From SYLG01 sp965226945 (GTDB lineage Bacteria > Planctomycetota > Planctomycetia > Gemmatales > Gemmataceae): DNA of 64,000 nt. The stretch is from assembly GCA_965226945.1 (NCBI GenBank), contig OZ245717.1:7130001-7194000 (forward strand). The letters run 5' to 3'. Both the position numbers and the translations under genes were made by a program. The notes under the pieces are model-generated. The model did not search any database. It was not told the DNA's origin and saw only the letters and a list, made by a program, of their open reading frames with translations. This document shows, one piece after another, positions 52,549-61,571 of the stretch; the stretch's first letter is position 1; each line of letters starts with the position of its first letter.

Positions 52549-53004
52549 TCATGGGCTGAGCGCCCAAAACAGAAGGGTGAATCCGGCCCCGAGGCCTGCG
52601 AACATCAGACCCGCGATGAGCATTCCAAAGGATTGCTTGCGTAGGGCAGGCACCAGAGCGGAACGGACCGGGTCTGACGGGTCATAGGCGATTGTCACCG
52701 CTTGCCCCACCGGATACCGAGAAGCAATGGTGCGTGCGAACCGGTACGAGCCGGCAGCTTGAGAGCAGGGTTGAATTCGCGTGGAGCAAAAGGGAACGCC
52801 GCCGACGACATATTGATATTCAATGTGAGGAGTAAAAGCATCTCCCGACGGAGCAATGGTCGATCGCGTGATGGTGGCGGCGGCCGTGGGCCAGTAGGCG
52901 CTCCTGGCGGCGCGCCAGATATCGGTGAGGCCCATGAAGGTGAAACCGACACCAGCGAAAAAGAACAACAAACTAAAAGAAGCCGGAGCCATCCAGCCCA
53001 TAAA
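52549..53004 (-). CDS. DUF3592 membrane protein (copy D)
   Basis: 151 residues from ATG 53004 (MGWMAPASFSLLFFFAGVGF); GGAGG lies four bases upstream, whereas the frame from 53043 has none. 'MGLTDIWRAARSAYWPTAAA' is shared with copy F (MGLKDIWQAASSATWPTTTA). Core 'RYPVGQAVTIAYDPSDPVRS' and 'ALVPALRKQSF' deviates from the usual VLEPGL. Segment 2 at the C-terminus (LMFAGLGAGFTLLFWALSP). Confidence 0.87.
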   Translation of the reverse strand, partial: FMGWMAPASFSLLFFFAGVGFTFMGLTDIWRAARSAYWPTAAATITRSTIAPSGDAFTPHIEYQYVVGGVPFCSTRIQPCSQAAGSYRFARTIASRYPVGQAVTIAYDPSDPVRSALVPALRKQSFGMLIAGLMFAGLGAGFTLLFWALSP

Positions 53005-53058
53005 ACCTCCAAGGGAAGAAGTAATTTCGGTCGCTTTTGGCAATGCTCATTGAGGCAT

Positions 53059-53523
53059 TCATGGTTGCATCAACCAAAACAGGAGCAACAGGCCCGCTGG
53101 AAAACAGGCAAAGAGCGAACCGAAAATGACGAAGGTGAGCGATTGCCGAAACAGGCCTGGTTCCAGCACGCCGAAGCTGGGCTCAAGGGGATCGTAGGCG
53201 ACGGTGACTTCTTTTCCGACGGGGTAGCGCTTGTTGAAAGCGGGCACCTCCCCTTTGTCGCTCATGGAAATCTTGCCCACACGCACCGATGTGGAGCGAT
53301 GGGTGGCTTCACCCACGGTGTAGGTGAATTCGATATCCGGCAGATAAGAGAAGCCCTCGCTGTGGCTCTCTACTTTGATATCCGAACGCGTGATCGTGCC
53401 GGCGGTCCTTGGCCATTTGACGCTGCGCCAGGACTTTCGCACTTCGTCCAATGAGGAGGCGGTAATGGCCAGTCCCAACAGGATAAAAAGCGAAAGAAAG
53501 AGCACAGGAAAATAATTCTCCAT
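53059..53523 (-). CDS. DUF3592 membrane protein (copy E)
   Basis: 154 residues from ATG 53523 (MENYFPVLFLSLFILLGLAI), chosen for GGGAG six bases upstream; the frame extends six codons farther. 'WPRTAGTITRSDIKVESHSE', 'YLPDIEFTYTVGEATHRSTS', core 'RYPVGKEVTVAYDPLEPSFG', 'VLEPGLFRQSLTFVIFGSLF'. Close paralogue of copy C. Sits between F and D, so the F-E and D-C pairs look like a duplicated two-gene unit. Confidence 0.88.
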   Translation of the reverse strand: MENYFPVLFLSLFILLGLAITASSLDEVRKSWRSVKWPRTAGTITRSDIKVESHSEGFSYLPDIEFTYTVGEATHRSTSVRVGKISMSDKGEVPAFNKRYPVGKEVTVAYDPLEPSFGVLEPGLFRQSLTFVIFGSLFACFPAGLLLLFWLMQP

Positions 53524-53631
53524 GATTTCTCCCAAGTTCAAAGATCGGAGGAAGGCAATCGCCTCTCGTCGTCAGATCCGGCAACGGGGGCGAAGCGATA
53601 GGGCAGGGGCGAAAGCAATCCCGTGACAGGT

Positions 53632-54153
53632 TCATTGGACGGCTTCGCCTCGGCGCAGGAGTTGGGGAGCGCTCTCTGGTGCAGGACCGCATGGTACCAT
53701 CGTCCAGATGGCGAGTCCGACTGAGGTTACGAACATGAGAGCCGTCGCTCCGAAGACCATGGCGACAAAGGTTTGCTTGTGCAGGCCCGGTTCCAGCAGG
53801 GCGTTGGATGGGTTGGCGGGGTCGTAGGCGATCATGACCAATTGACCGGCGTGGTATTCGTTCGCCACGGAGCGGGCAACCTTACGCGAGTAGAGGACCT
53901 TCATTCCCGCTCGGAGGCCCTTGGAAGTCAGATCCTGGCCGTCGACCGTATACCGGTACTCGATGTCGGGAACGAAACTATTTCCCGAGTCGTCGTCCCG
54001 CCGGGCAATGTCCGATCGGACGATGACGGCGGTGGTCGTGGGCCAGGTGGCGCTGCTTGCCGCCTGCCAAATGTCCTTGAGGCCCATGAAGATGACGCCG
54101 AGACCGGCGATGAAGAGCACTGCAACAATGATTCTGGGAACAATCCAACCCAT
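53632..54153 (-). CDS. DUF3592 membrane protein (copy F)
   Basis: 173 residues, first of the six genes. Segment 1 'PRIIVAVLFIAGLGVIFMG', then 'FVPDIEYRYTVDGQDLTSKG', core 'EYHAGQLVMIAYDPANPSNA' and 'LLEPGLHKQTF', segment 2, and a ~20-residue tail that other copies lack. GGGGG precedes the ATG, and the 5' leader (TTCTTCTCTTGGGGGTTTTA) is almost the same as that of copy D, evidence of recent duplication. The array promoter should lie upstream in 54154-54822. Confidence 0.88.
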   Translation of the reverse strand: MGWIVPRIIVAVLFIAGLGVIFMGLKDIWQAASSATWPTTTAVIVRSDIARRDDDSGNSFVPDIEYRYTVDGQDLTSKGLRAGMKVLYSRKVARSVANEYHAGQLVMIAYDPANPSNALLEPGLHKQTFVAMVFGATALMFVTSVGLAIWTMVPCGPAPESAPQLLRRGEAVQ

Positions 54154-54822
54154 AAAACCCCCAAGAGAAGAAGTGAATTCTTGGTTTGCATTTGCCGCGA
54201 TTGTGCTTTTTGTATTTCGCGCTGCAAATGTGAGTTACTAATATTCTACACCGAATCGTGGTCAGGGAAGTTACACGTCTGGAGGGCCATCGGGCGCAGT
54301 TAACCCTGAGCCTGGCGGGGTGGCGCGCAGAACACAACGGAGCCGCAAGTTGAGGCAGCAAAAGGAGATCCGCTTGGGCGTTCTGTCGAAGTCAGAAAAA
54401 AGATCCGATTCAAGAACCGGATTTTGTGGATCTGGAGTAACTGCTGATCTTGGAAGGGGATAGGGCCTTGGCTTTTTGCTGGAAAGTCCGCCGAAACGCG
54501 GTCTATCGCCACGTCGCGTTTTTCCGCTGAGGGACTTCTGCTTTTCACGCGGTCTTCATCGAAGCTACTTGTTTGGGGGGGTATGCTGGGCGGCTCGGTA
54601 ACGCTGGTTTCCAGTGAATTCGTTTTCTGAATGTTGGAGACCAAGATCTTCTCACGCGGAGACGCGGAGTCGCGGAGGAAAAGCGGAGATCGGGCAAATT
54701 GGATCCGGGTGGGGTAGGGCGAATCGGGATGGACGGTGCGGGCGAGTAAAGGTGATGTTTGAGATCGTATGAATCGCTAGAATCCATTTCATTCGACTGT
54801 CGTCGCGATCAGACGGGAGTCT
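54154..54822. other. intergenic upstream of DUF3592 array
   Basis: No gene is supported. Probable promoter region for the DUF3592 genes. At 54653-54680 there is a short internally repetitive stretch (CACGCGGAGACGCGGAGTCG) of the 'CGCGGAGA' simple type that occurs between genes in many genomes. Confidence 0.4.
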
Positions 54823-55340
54823 GGCGAGTGGTGTGGCGTGAGCCCGCTGATTCGGAGTCTTTCTGTGGGGGGGGGCGCCGTCCAGGTCAGACAGTTGCTG
54901 CATCAGACGGTCGAAAGGCCGACGGGTTCACTTTTCATCAGAAGGGGACAGTTGCGGTTCGTGTGCGGTTCGTAGAACCGGAGCGCTGACGCACTCCGCT
55001 CACCCTACCGTCGTCGATCACTGCATAGTCTGGAGGCGCGATATTCGTTCAACTGCGGTGGGGCATTCTGCTTTGGACAAGCCGCGTCAAATGGGCGGTA
55101 TCTGGCGAGCGGTGTGGCGCGAGCCCACTGATTCTGAATCTTTCCGTGGGAGGGCGCCGCTACCGTCAGGGCGTTACAGCATCGGACCATTTGGAATTCG
55201 CCGAGATCCGCGTGTGCCAGAGGGGGTAACCGCATAGGGAATTCCATCAAAAGTCAGCCGGATTCTCACGCCGATGGAAGGGGACAATTTCCGTCGGCGC
55301 AAGGCTCAAAGAATCGGAGCGCTGACGCCACCCCGCTCTC
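54823..55340. repeat. composite palindromic repeat array (second copy, about 2 units)
   Basis: Same family as 49570-50821. Inverted cores at 54823-54855 and 55104-55136 (GGCGAGTGGTGTGGCGTGAG, GGCGAGCGGTGTGGCGCGAG) and direct cores at 54974-55004 and 55309-55340 (AGAACCGGAGCGCTGACGCA, AGAATCGGAGCGCTGACGCC). Inter-core sequences such as GTCAGACAGTTGCTGCATC and TCATCAGAAGGGGA are also shared with the first array. Together the two arrays bracket the DUF3592 genes. Confidence 0.78.
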
Positions 55341-55424
55341 CTTACTGCCTCGGCTTGCTTTCCTGTTTAAGGGTTTGAAAACAGCCGGCAGCACTCGTTC
55401 GGCAGGCTCGGATTCTGGCGACTT

Positions 55425-58400
55425 TCACTTCATTCGTTTGAATTTCAACGTGCCCAGGTCGATCGTCTGGCCCGCCTGAATCACCACTTTCTCGGCGATC
55501 ATGGCAAACTCGATTCCTTCTCCCATTGCGCCGAATGCGTAGTGCGCGCAACCGGTCGGAAGGTGAGGGAATTCGAAAGTCCCGTCCGGTTTGGTAAAGA
55601 GCATTCCGTCAACATAATGGAATTGCGTGATCCCGCTGGGATGCGGCGCGAGCTGCAAGGGCTTGAACGGGACTCCGTCCAGGTCGGTGACCCTTCCTTT
55701 GACCGTGGCGCACTTTTCGAGCTTCACCGTCATCGGCAGGGGGACGCCCTCCTTCCAGGCGGTTTTGACAATCTTCCCGAGATTGCGTTCCTCATGAAAT
55801 AGAAAGAGATCCCGAGCCTCGTTTGGTGCCAAATGGGTGACCTCCAGTTCTCCGGCCTTTGAAGATTCTCTTGGTCCAAAATCAATCTTGCAGCCGGCGA
55901 GCGGCTGGCCCTGATCGTCGAGGATGGTCCATCGCGCGGTTGCCCCAGGATCGAGCTCGAAATCGCAAGTGGCTATCGTGGTTTCCTGAAGCGGTTCAAT
56001 TTGCTTCAATGCGTGAAAGAATCGGGCGGACGCCTGAGCGGGGGCGCGATAGGTCGAAAACTGGCCGTATTGGTCCATTCCGCCAATTTCGCTGGCGCCC
56101 ACTCCGGTGATGAATTTCTCTCCCTGAGCTCGGACTGCCACGATCGCTCGACCCGGCAACCCAGGAATGCGATATTTCCCCTCTCTATCGGAGACGATCC
56201 AGTTTTCATCCCCGTCCATATTCCCGTCCGGATGAAATTCCGATCGGTTGCGAGTGTGAGGATTATCAAGAAAAGGCAGGTACCGGATGCGCGCCCGCAC
56301 AGGCTCGCCGGTCCCTTTTTCCGTGACTCGGCCCGTGATCCAGATGCCTTGCCCCAGTGTCAAATCAAGCGTCTGCGGACCAGGACCCTGGCTGGAGGGG
56401 ACCGTGACCCTTCGCATCAAGTACGGAATATCTCCGGCCGGCAAAAGCTGAATCACATTGAAATCGGCCAGATGGGGGCCAGCTCCCTGGGGCAACCCCA
56501 CAAGCCGGTAACGGCCATCCGCATCGGTTTTGGCTCGAACTACGTTCTGGGGGAAGAAGTTGGATCCGGCCAGGTGATCGCTTTCGATTTCCACACCGGC
56601 GATTGGTTTTCCGGTCTTTGCGTCCCGCACGGTTCCCTCCACCACCCGGGTCGGCGCTGCCGGAAAGGAGAAATTGCCTCCATACACGGTATCCTTGGTC
56701 GGCGGCTTGCCGGGGCCAGAATGAAACCACAGGTTTCGCGAGAGGGGCGCCATGGCACGAGTCGCCACGCAGAGCCTTTGGTAGGCGATAAAATCGCCGC
56801 GCAGTTCGATTTCCGCCACATGTTCTGCGCCCACACCGTGAATCGTGAAACGGCCATCCTTGTCGGATTGGACAACTGTTGAGCTCTCCTCCTGAATCCC
56901 GGGCACGGCACTCCCAAGCTTTTGGGAAGTGCCATTGCGAATGGCGCCCGATTTGACTGCCGCAATCCACGGATCCAGATTCTCCCCGGGTTTGGGCCTA
57001 CGAACATCCATCAGCATGACGCCAACACCTGCAATGGGTTTTCCCTGAAGGTCGACGATGCGGCCCTTGATCGGATATTCCGGCACCAAGTTGATCACGA
57101 GCGGTTGATTCGGCTTGATCTCGTGCAGGTAGGCCCACTGGACCCCGTAGCCCGTGGCCTGCGCCGCAAGCGTGTAGGCGTCTGAACCAAACCGATCTTC
57201 CGCGGAATTTCGATACCTCAGTTCAAATTTTCCGTTCGAATCCGCGGTCCCCGTGGCAACCGGAGTCCACGGCACGGCTGCGGACCAGTAGTTGCGCCGG
57301 ATGGAGATCTTGGCACCGCTCGCGGGTTTTCCTTCAGGCGTTCGCACCAACCCGCGAATCAGGAACTCATCTCCCTTTTGCTCTTTGGACGGAAGCGCTT
57401 GATCCATCGCGAGCGGGTTTGCGGATTCACCGGACTCAGCCAGGTGGGAAAGACCCGGTGACGCGGCGTCGGCTACCCTATCGCCTGGAATGGCTGATGC
57501 CGGTGACGGGTTTCTCGGCGCGGCCTGGACCAGCCCCATGGCCAGGGCGCCGACGCCAAGGACCGCGAGGATCAGGACCATCAGCGGTCGACTGGTGCCC
57601 GTGGAGAGCATTCGACTCCGGTCCAGGATGCGCACGACGCGCCTAGCCAGGATCGAGCGGTGGGCGATCATGGCAACACTCGCCGTCGTCATGGGCACGC
57701 CTGCGAACTCGGCGGTTTCAACCAGTCGAAGGGCGTACTCCGCGCGGTCGTGCCCCTGTTGCACGACCCAGTCATCGCACACTTCCTCGGCTGTCATCTC
57801 GATGCGGCGAGATAAATACCCAAGCAAGGGTTGGAAAAAGAAAAGGGAGGTCATTGCGGTTCGCAATAGGTGCCACGCAACATCGCCGCGGACCAGGTGA
57901 GCGAGTTCGTGAGTTAGGACATCACCAAGGGGCCGCGGATCGGTCGAATCGGGCAACAGGATGGCGGGATGCCGCCAGCCGGTGAGGCAAGGACCGGGAA
58001 TGAATGGGGTCACGAGCACCGGCGGTGCCGTGACCCCGAGCCGGTGGGCGAGTTCCCGGCAAACTTGAAAGGTGGCTTCATCGGCGGGGATGGCAGTTTG
58101 CCTGATGCGAGCAAGCCACCGCCAGGCGAGCGCCAATCGGATGCAGCATGCGGCAGAAATCGCAAGCCAAAGGAGGCTGAAGGCGCCTGCAACATAACCC
58201 CAAGGAGTGATGGAGACCGGTAGCATAGGTGCAGGTCCGGGCGTTGAACCATGAAGATCATGGGAAGCTGCAGGGGCGATTGCGCTTGCAGCACCAGGAT
58301 TTTCCGAGTGGCCAGGAATCTGCGAGGGATCAAATCGACTAGCAGTTGGATCCGTTGAAGTGACAGCGTTGCCGCCGCGAACTTCCTGATCCATTGCAGG

Positions 58401-58757
58401 CGCACGGAAGTGGGAAGAAGAGGCGCTGGATTCTACCCAGGAAGGAGAAACGACCGGTGACGCTAACACGGGCGCATTATCAGGAACAGGCCGTGTCCAG
58501 GTTGGAGGAAGTGGCAGTGAATAACCCGTGATGCCCGAGGCCCATAGAAACCAGGAGAAAGACGGGCAAAGCACAAGGGCGGCCAGCGTGGCGCGGTAAA
58601 CGATTGACTGCGCCGCTGCGCCCCATCGCGAAAACGCCCAGCCCAGCGTCAAGCCGGCCAGAATGAGCAGGGTGGATTGCGCGAGCCATGTCAGGGCGAA
58701 ATCGGCGAGCGCACGGGCCAGTTCCAGGCAGGCAATTTCAGCGGATAACCAATCCAT
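55425..58757 (-). CDS. M56 (BlaR1-like) peptidase with carboxypeptidase-regulatory repeats
   Basis: 1110 residues. N-terminal BlaR1-type membrane metallopeptidase: three or four membrane segments, then HELAHLVRGD (HExxH, about residues 282-286) followed by 'YLSRRIEMTAEEVCDDWVVQ' with the third zinc ligand region. A last membrane segment (LMVLILAVLGVGALAMGLVQ, ~395-415) leads to ~680 exported residues of CarboxypepD_reg-like beta domains, e.g. 'IRGLVRTPEGKPASGAKISI', 'IKGRIVDLQGKPIAGVGVML', 'VEGTVRDAKTGKPIAGVEIE', 'VKGRVTDLDGVPFKPL'. BlaR1 proteins sense outside signals and cleave a cytoplasmic BlaI-type repressor; no BlaI gene is next to it. Paralogue of the gene at 61572-64000. Confidence 0.9.
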   Translation of the reverse strand: MDWLSAEIACLELARALADFALTWLAQSTLLILAGLTLGWAFSRWGAAAQSIVYRATLAALVLCPSFSWFLWASGITGYSLPLPPTWTRPVPDNAPVLASPVVSPSWVESSASSSHFRAPAMDQEVRGGNAVTSTDPTASRFDPSQIPGHSENPGAASAIAPAASHDLHGSTPGPAPMLPVSITPWGYVAGAFSLLWLAISAACCIRLALAWRWLARIRQTAIPADEATFQVCRELAHRLGVTAPPVLVTPFIPGPCLTGWRHPAILLPDSTDPRPLGDVLTHELAHLVRGDVAWHLLRTAMTSLFFFQPLLGYLSRRIEMTAEEVCDDWVVQQGHDRAEYALRLVETAEFAGVPMTTASVAMIAHRSILARRVVRILDRSRMLSTGTSRPLMVLILAVLGVGALAMGLVQAAPRNPSPASAIPGDRVADAASPGLSHLAESGESANPLAMDQALPSKEQKGDEFLIRGLVRTPEGKPASGAKISIRRNYWSAAVPWTPVATGTADSNGKFELRYRNSAEDRFGSDAYTLAAQATGYGVQWAYLHEIKPNQPLVINLVPEYPIKGRIVDLQGKPIAGVGVMLMDVRRPKPGENLDPWIAAVKSGAIRNGTSQKLGSAVPGIQEESSTVVQSDKDGRFTIHGVGAEHVAEIELRGDFIAYQRLCVATRAMAPLSRNLWFHSGPGKPPTKDTVYGGNFSFPAAPTRVVEGTVRDAKTGKPIAGVEIESDHLAGSNFFPQNVVRAKTDADGRYRLVGLPQGAGPHLADFNVIQLLPAGDIPYLMRRVTVPSSQGPGPQTLDLTLGQGIWITGRVTEKGTGEPVRARIRYLPFLDNPHTRNRSEFHPDGNMDGDENWIVSDREGKYRIPGLPGRAIVAVRAQGEKFITGVGASEIGGMDQYGQFSTYRAPAQASARFFHALKQIEPLQETTIATCDFELDPGATARWTILDDQGQPLAGCKIDFGPRESSKAGELEVTHLAPNEARDLFLFHEERNLGKIVKTAWKEGVPLPMTVKLEKCATVKGRVTDLDGVPFKPLQLAPHPSGITQFHYVDGMLFTKPDGTFEFPHLPTGCAHYAFGAMGEGIEFAMIAEKVVIQAGQTIDLGTLKFKRMK

Positions 58758-58889
58758 GGGCTGCTACTCTCTGTGGGGGTGTTGATCGATCTTTTTGACT
58801 AAGTGAAAGCTGTTCCTTGGTCTTTTTCTCCAATCGGGCTTGTGTTCCGTTTTCTTCTCGCCCTGTCGCTTCCCAAGCGCTCAAGAACC

Positions 58890-60077
58890 TCACGAACGGA
58901 AGAGCGGCGCTGGTTTGAAGGTCCCGCCCAGGTCGACCGGCGCAAGGCCAAGCCAGTCTTCGAGCAACGAGGCGTAGACCGAGCGGAAGTCGATCGTCAT
59001 TTTCGGCTCCTTCGACTCTAGATCGGTGAGGCTGGGCATTGCGCTCAAGACTCCTCCCTTGACCTTCGGTCCGGCGACGAAGCTGGCTCCGGCCGTGCCA
59101 TGGTCGGTGCCGGCCGAGCCGTTCTCCCGGATCGTCCTGCCGAACTCGCTGAAGGAGAAGAGAGCGACTCGATCGGCCAGTTTTGCCTGGGCAAGGTCCG
59201 CAAAGAAGGCCGCCACGGCCTCGGCAAATTCACCAAGCAATCGAGCGTGCGCGTAGAACTGTTGCGAGTGCGTGTCGTACCCGGTTTGCTGCGTGTAAAA
59301 CACGCGCGCGCCCACATTCGCCTTGAGCAGGCGAGCGACGAGTTTCAGTCTCTCTCCCAACTCGGTTTGGGGATAGTTCGCGCCTGAGGATTCGCCCGCC
59401 AGGGCGGCGAGCCTGTTGGCGGCATCGAGAGCCCCGGTCGATTGACGCCATAAGAAGGCCGATAAATCCTCCGCCGGCTGCGGTCCCAGGCCTGCCTTCG
59501 TGGTGGCCTGGTCCTCAAGGAGCACTTCCGTAAGGCGCTTGCAGGCCGTGGCCGAACTGCGGCGGCCCCGCAAGGCGGCCGGCACCACATCGCCTAAGGA
59601 AAACAGATTTCCCGCGCTGGGGTCGAGGGCCTGGCCAAGCCAGCCGTATCCCGGCCGATCCTCGGGATCGAAGCGCGCGGATTGCCAGATCGCCATGCTT
59701 TCGAAATGGGAACGATTGGGATTGGGGTAGCCGATCCCCGGAATCGCGGCGAGTTGGCCCGCTTGCCAAAGACGTACCAGGGGCCTGAGTGCATAATGCA
59801 GGCCGAGTGAATCGTTCAGCTTGACCAAGCGCGCGGGGTCCAGTTTCAGGTTGGGGCGCAGCGACGCGTAGGTGGCGTCGGCAAAGGGGACGATGGTGTT
59901 GAGCAGGTCGTTGCCGCCGTCCATCTCGATGACGACGAGAACGCGGGCGTCCTTGTCGGTGCTCTTCTCGGCAGAGGTGAGGTGTTCGGCCGCGGCCGAA
60001 CGCAACAAAAATTGCGGCACGCCCGAAGAGAGGGCGATGAGCGGTGACGACTGCAAAAAGGACCGTCGATTCAGCAT
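58890..60077 (-). CDS. DUF1501 protein paired with DUF1800
   Basis: 395 residues from ATG 60077, chosen for GAGGGG just upstream; the frame continues to 60473 inside the DUF1800 gene without support. A twin-arginine-like signal 'LNRRSFLQSSPLIALSSGVP' precedes the DUF1501 fold: 'LVVIEMDGGNDLLNTIVPFA', 'LARLVKLNDSLGLHYALRPL'-type region, 'VFYTQQTGYDTHSQQFYAHA', 'VALFSFSEFGRTIRENGSAG' and 'TDHGTAGASFVAGPKVKGG'. Follows the DUF1800 gene by 56 bases in the same direction, the standard two-gene operon. Exported; reaction unknown. Confidence 0.92.
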   Translation of the reverse strand: MLNRRSFLQSSPLIALSSGVPQFLLRSAAAEHLTSAEKSTDKDARVLVVIEMDGGNDLLNTIVPFADATYASLRPNLKLDPARLVKLNDSLGLHYALRPLVRLWQAGQLAAIPGIGYPNPNRSHFESMAIWQSARFDPEDRPGYGWLGQALDPSAGNLFSLGDVVPAALRGRRSSATACKRLTEVLLEDQATTKAGLGPQPAEDLSAFLWRQSTGALDAANRLAALAGESSGANYPQTELGERLKLVARLLKANVGARVFYTQQTGYDTHSQQFYAHARLLGEFAEAVAAFFADLAQAKLADRVALFSFSEFGRTIRENGSAGTDHGTAGASFVAGPKVKGGVLSAMPSLTDLESKEPKMTIDFRSVYASLLEDWLGLAPVDLGGTFKPAPLFRS

Positions 60078-60133
60078 GATGCCCCTCGATGCCCGGCTAT
60101 AGGAGAAAGGGAAATTCGACAAAGCGGTATTTT

Positions 60134-61471
60134 TCAGCCCCGTTGCGACTCGGGGGAGGAGAGCAACGCCGCCACCATTTTGGGTCCATCCAGCGCCCCC
60201 AGTCGTTTTGAGAGCTCGGGATCCGGATCGGTGCCGTAGAAGAGGCGGTGATGAAAAACCAGTAGTTCGGCTGGCCTTCCCCCCAATCCATATTTCTTTG
60301 CAAGGGCAGAGGGATCGTAGGGGGAATTCCGCCCGACGTTCGGTCCAGAGACCAGCGCCGTCGCATAGTTCGCGCGGGCGATCAGGGAGCGGCTGTTGAT
60401 CCAATTTCTCCCCCCTTTCCAGCCGGCGACATTGGGAGGATCGAACAGGTCCTGTCCCATTCGGGCCGACCACTCGGCCATGACCAGTGTGCTGGGCGCG
60501 GGGTCGAACATCTCGAGTCTGCGCGCGGCGCCCACGACGAACTCGACCGGCGAAAGCACCCTGCTGCCGATATTGGCCGAGTCAAAGAAAAGGCGAGAGC
60601 GCAGGATCGTCGTCACCGCATGGGCGATGTCGAGATCGGTTTCGCGCAATTGGATGCATAACTGTTTTTTCGCTTCGAGCGAGACGCCTTGCTCGCCAAA
60701 GAACTCTCGAATCAACTTGAACGCGATCCGCTCGGCCACTTCTGGCCGGGCCAATAGCAAACTCAAAAGCTTCTGACCGTCGAATTTCGCCTTCTTGCCG
60801 AAAATGGATTTTTCGCCTTCGTCGTGCAAATCCGCAATCTGGACGAACTGGCCGTCTTGCACCGACCAGCCAGTCAGGGCGCGCGCGGCTTCCTTGACAT
60901 CCTCTTCACCATAGCGGCCCAGGCCCAGCGTGAAGAGTTCCATCAATTCGCGGGCCAAATTCTCGTTCGGGTGACCTTTGCGGTTGGTCTGGGAATCGAG
61001 GTAAATCAGTAGGGCCGGCTCGCGCAGAGCGGCATGCAAAAGGTCTGCAAATTTGCCGTTGGCCAGTTTGCGCAGGGTGTCGTTTTGGCGGCGCATCAAG
61101 GCGACATCGTCCACCTTGCTATTGGCCGTGGCAAAATGATCGTGCCAAAGCAGGATCAGTTTCTCACGCAAGGGATCGGGACCGAACAGCAATCGGTGAA
61201 ACCAGGCGGCTTTGAGGCGACCGATCTCGGACTGAGTGGCCGCCGTGTCGAATAGAAGAGCCGAGGTGTCTTCGAAATCTTTCTCTACGCGCATGGCGGA
61301 GCTGCCGCCAAGCAATCGGTCCACGGACGGAACCGGACCCTCCTTGAGATCACGCTCTGCTTCTGCCCAGGTGGCGCCCAAGGCCGCGCGTCGATGCAGG
61401 TGAACAACCCGGCGCAAATCCCACGGGTTCTTCGTATCGGGGACATAGGCTTCCCAGAGATTTTCGTTCAT
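60134..61471 (-). CDS. DUF1800 protein
   Basis: 445 residues from ATG 61471, set by GAGGAGG six bases upstream; an ATG at 61549 would add 26 codons. DUF1800 landmarks: 'VVHLHRRAALGATWAEAERD', 'LKAAWFHRLLFGPDPLREKL', 'ILLWHDHFATANSKVDD', 'HPNENLARELMELFTLGLGR', 'YGEEDVKEAARALTGWSVQD' and 'DPPNVAGWKGGRNWINSRSL'. It has no strong signal peptide. DUF1800-DUF1501 operons are widespread in planctomycetes and other phyla; the function is not established. Confidence 0.92.
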   Translation of the reverse strand: MNENLWEAYVPDTKNPWDLRRVVHLHRRAALGATWAEAERDLKEGPVPSVDRLLGGSSAMRVEKDFEDTSALLFDTAATQSEIGRLKAAWFHRLLFGPDPLREKLILLWHDHFATANSKVDDVALMRRQNDTLRKLANGKFADLLHAALREPALLIYLDSQTNRKGHPNENLARELMELFTLGLGRYGEEDVKEAARALTGWSVQDGQFVQIADLHDEGEKSIFGKKAKFDGQKLLSLLLARPEVAERIAFKLIREFFGEQGVSLEAKKQLCIQLRETDLDIAHAVTTILRSRLFFDSANIGSRVLSPVEFVVGAARRLEMFDPAPSTLVMAEWSARMGQDLFDPPNVAGWKGGRNWINSRSLIARANYATALVSGPNVGRNSPYDPSALAKKYGLGGRPAELLVFHHRLFYGTDPDPELSKRLGALDGPKMVAALLSSPESQRG

Positions 61472-61571
61472 CGATTCCTCCTCGCTTCGGGCCTTGCGGA
61501 TTCGAGTGGGATCAATCCAGGTTAGGAGTGTTCGCTGCCAGTTTTGCACGCGCGGCGGGCACTTGTTGAAT

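Noticed and set aside
60078..60473. 132-residue N-terminal extension of the DUF1501 gene at 58890
   Set aside because: It overlaps the 3' end of the DUF1800 gene; the twin-arginine-like signal and GAGGGG site mark ATG 60077 as the start.
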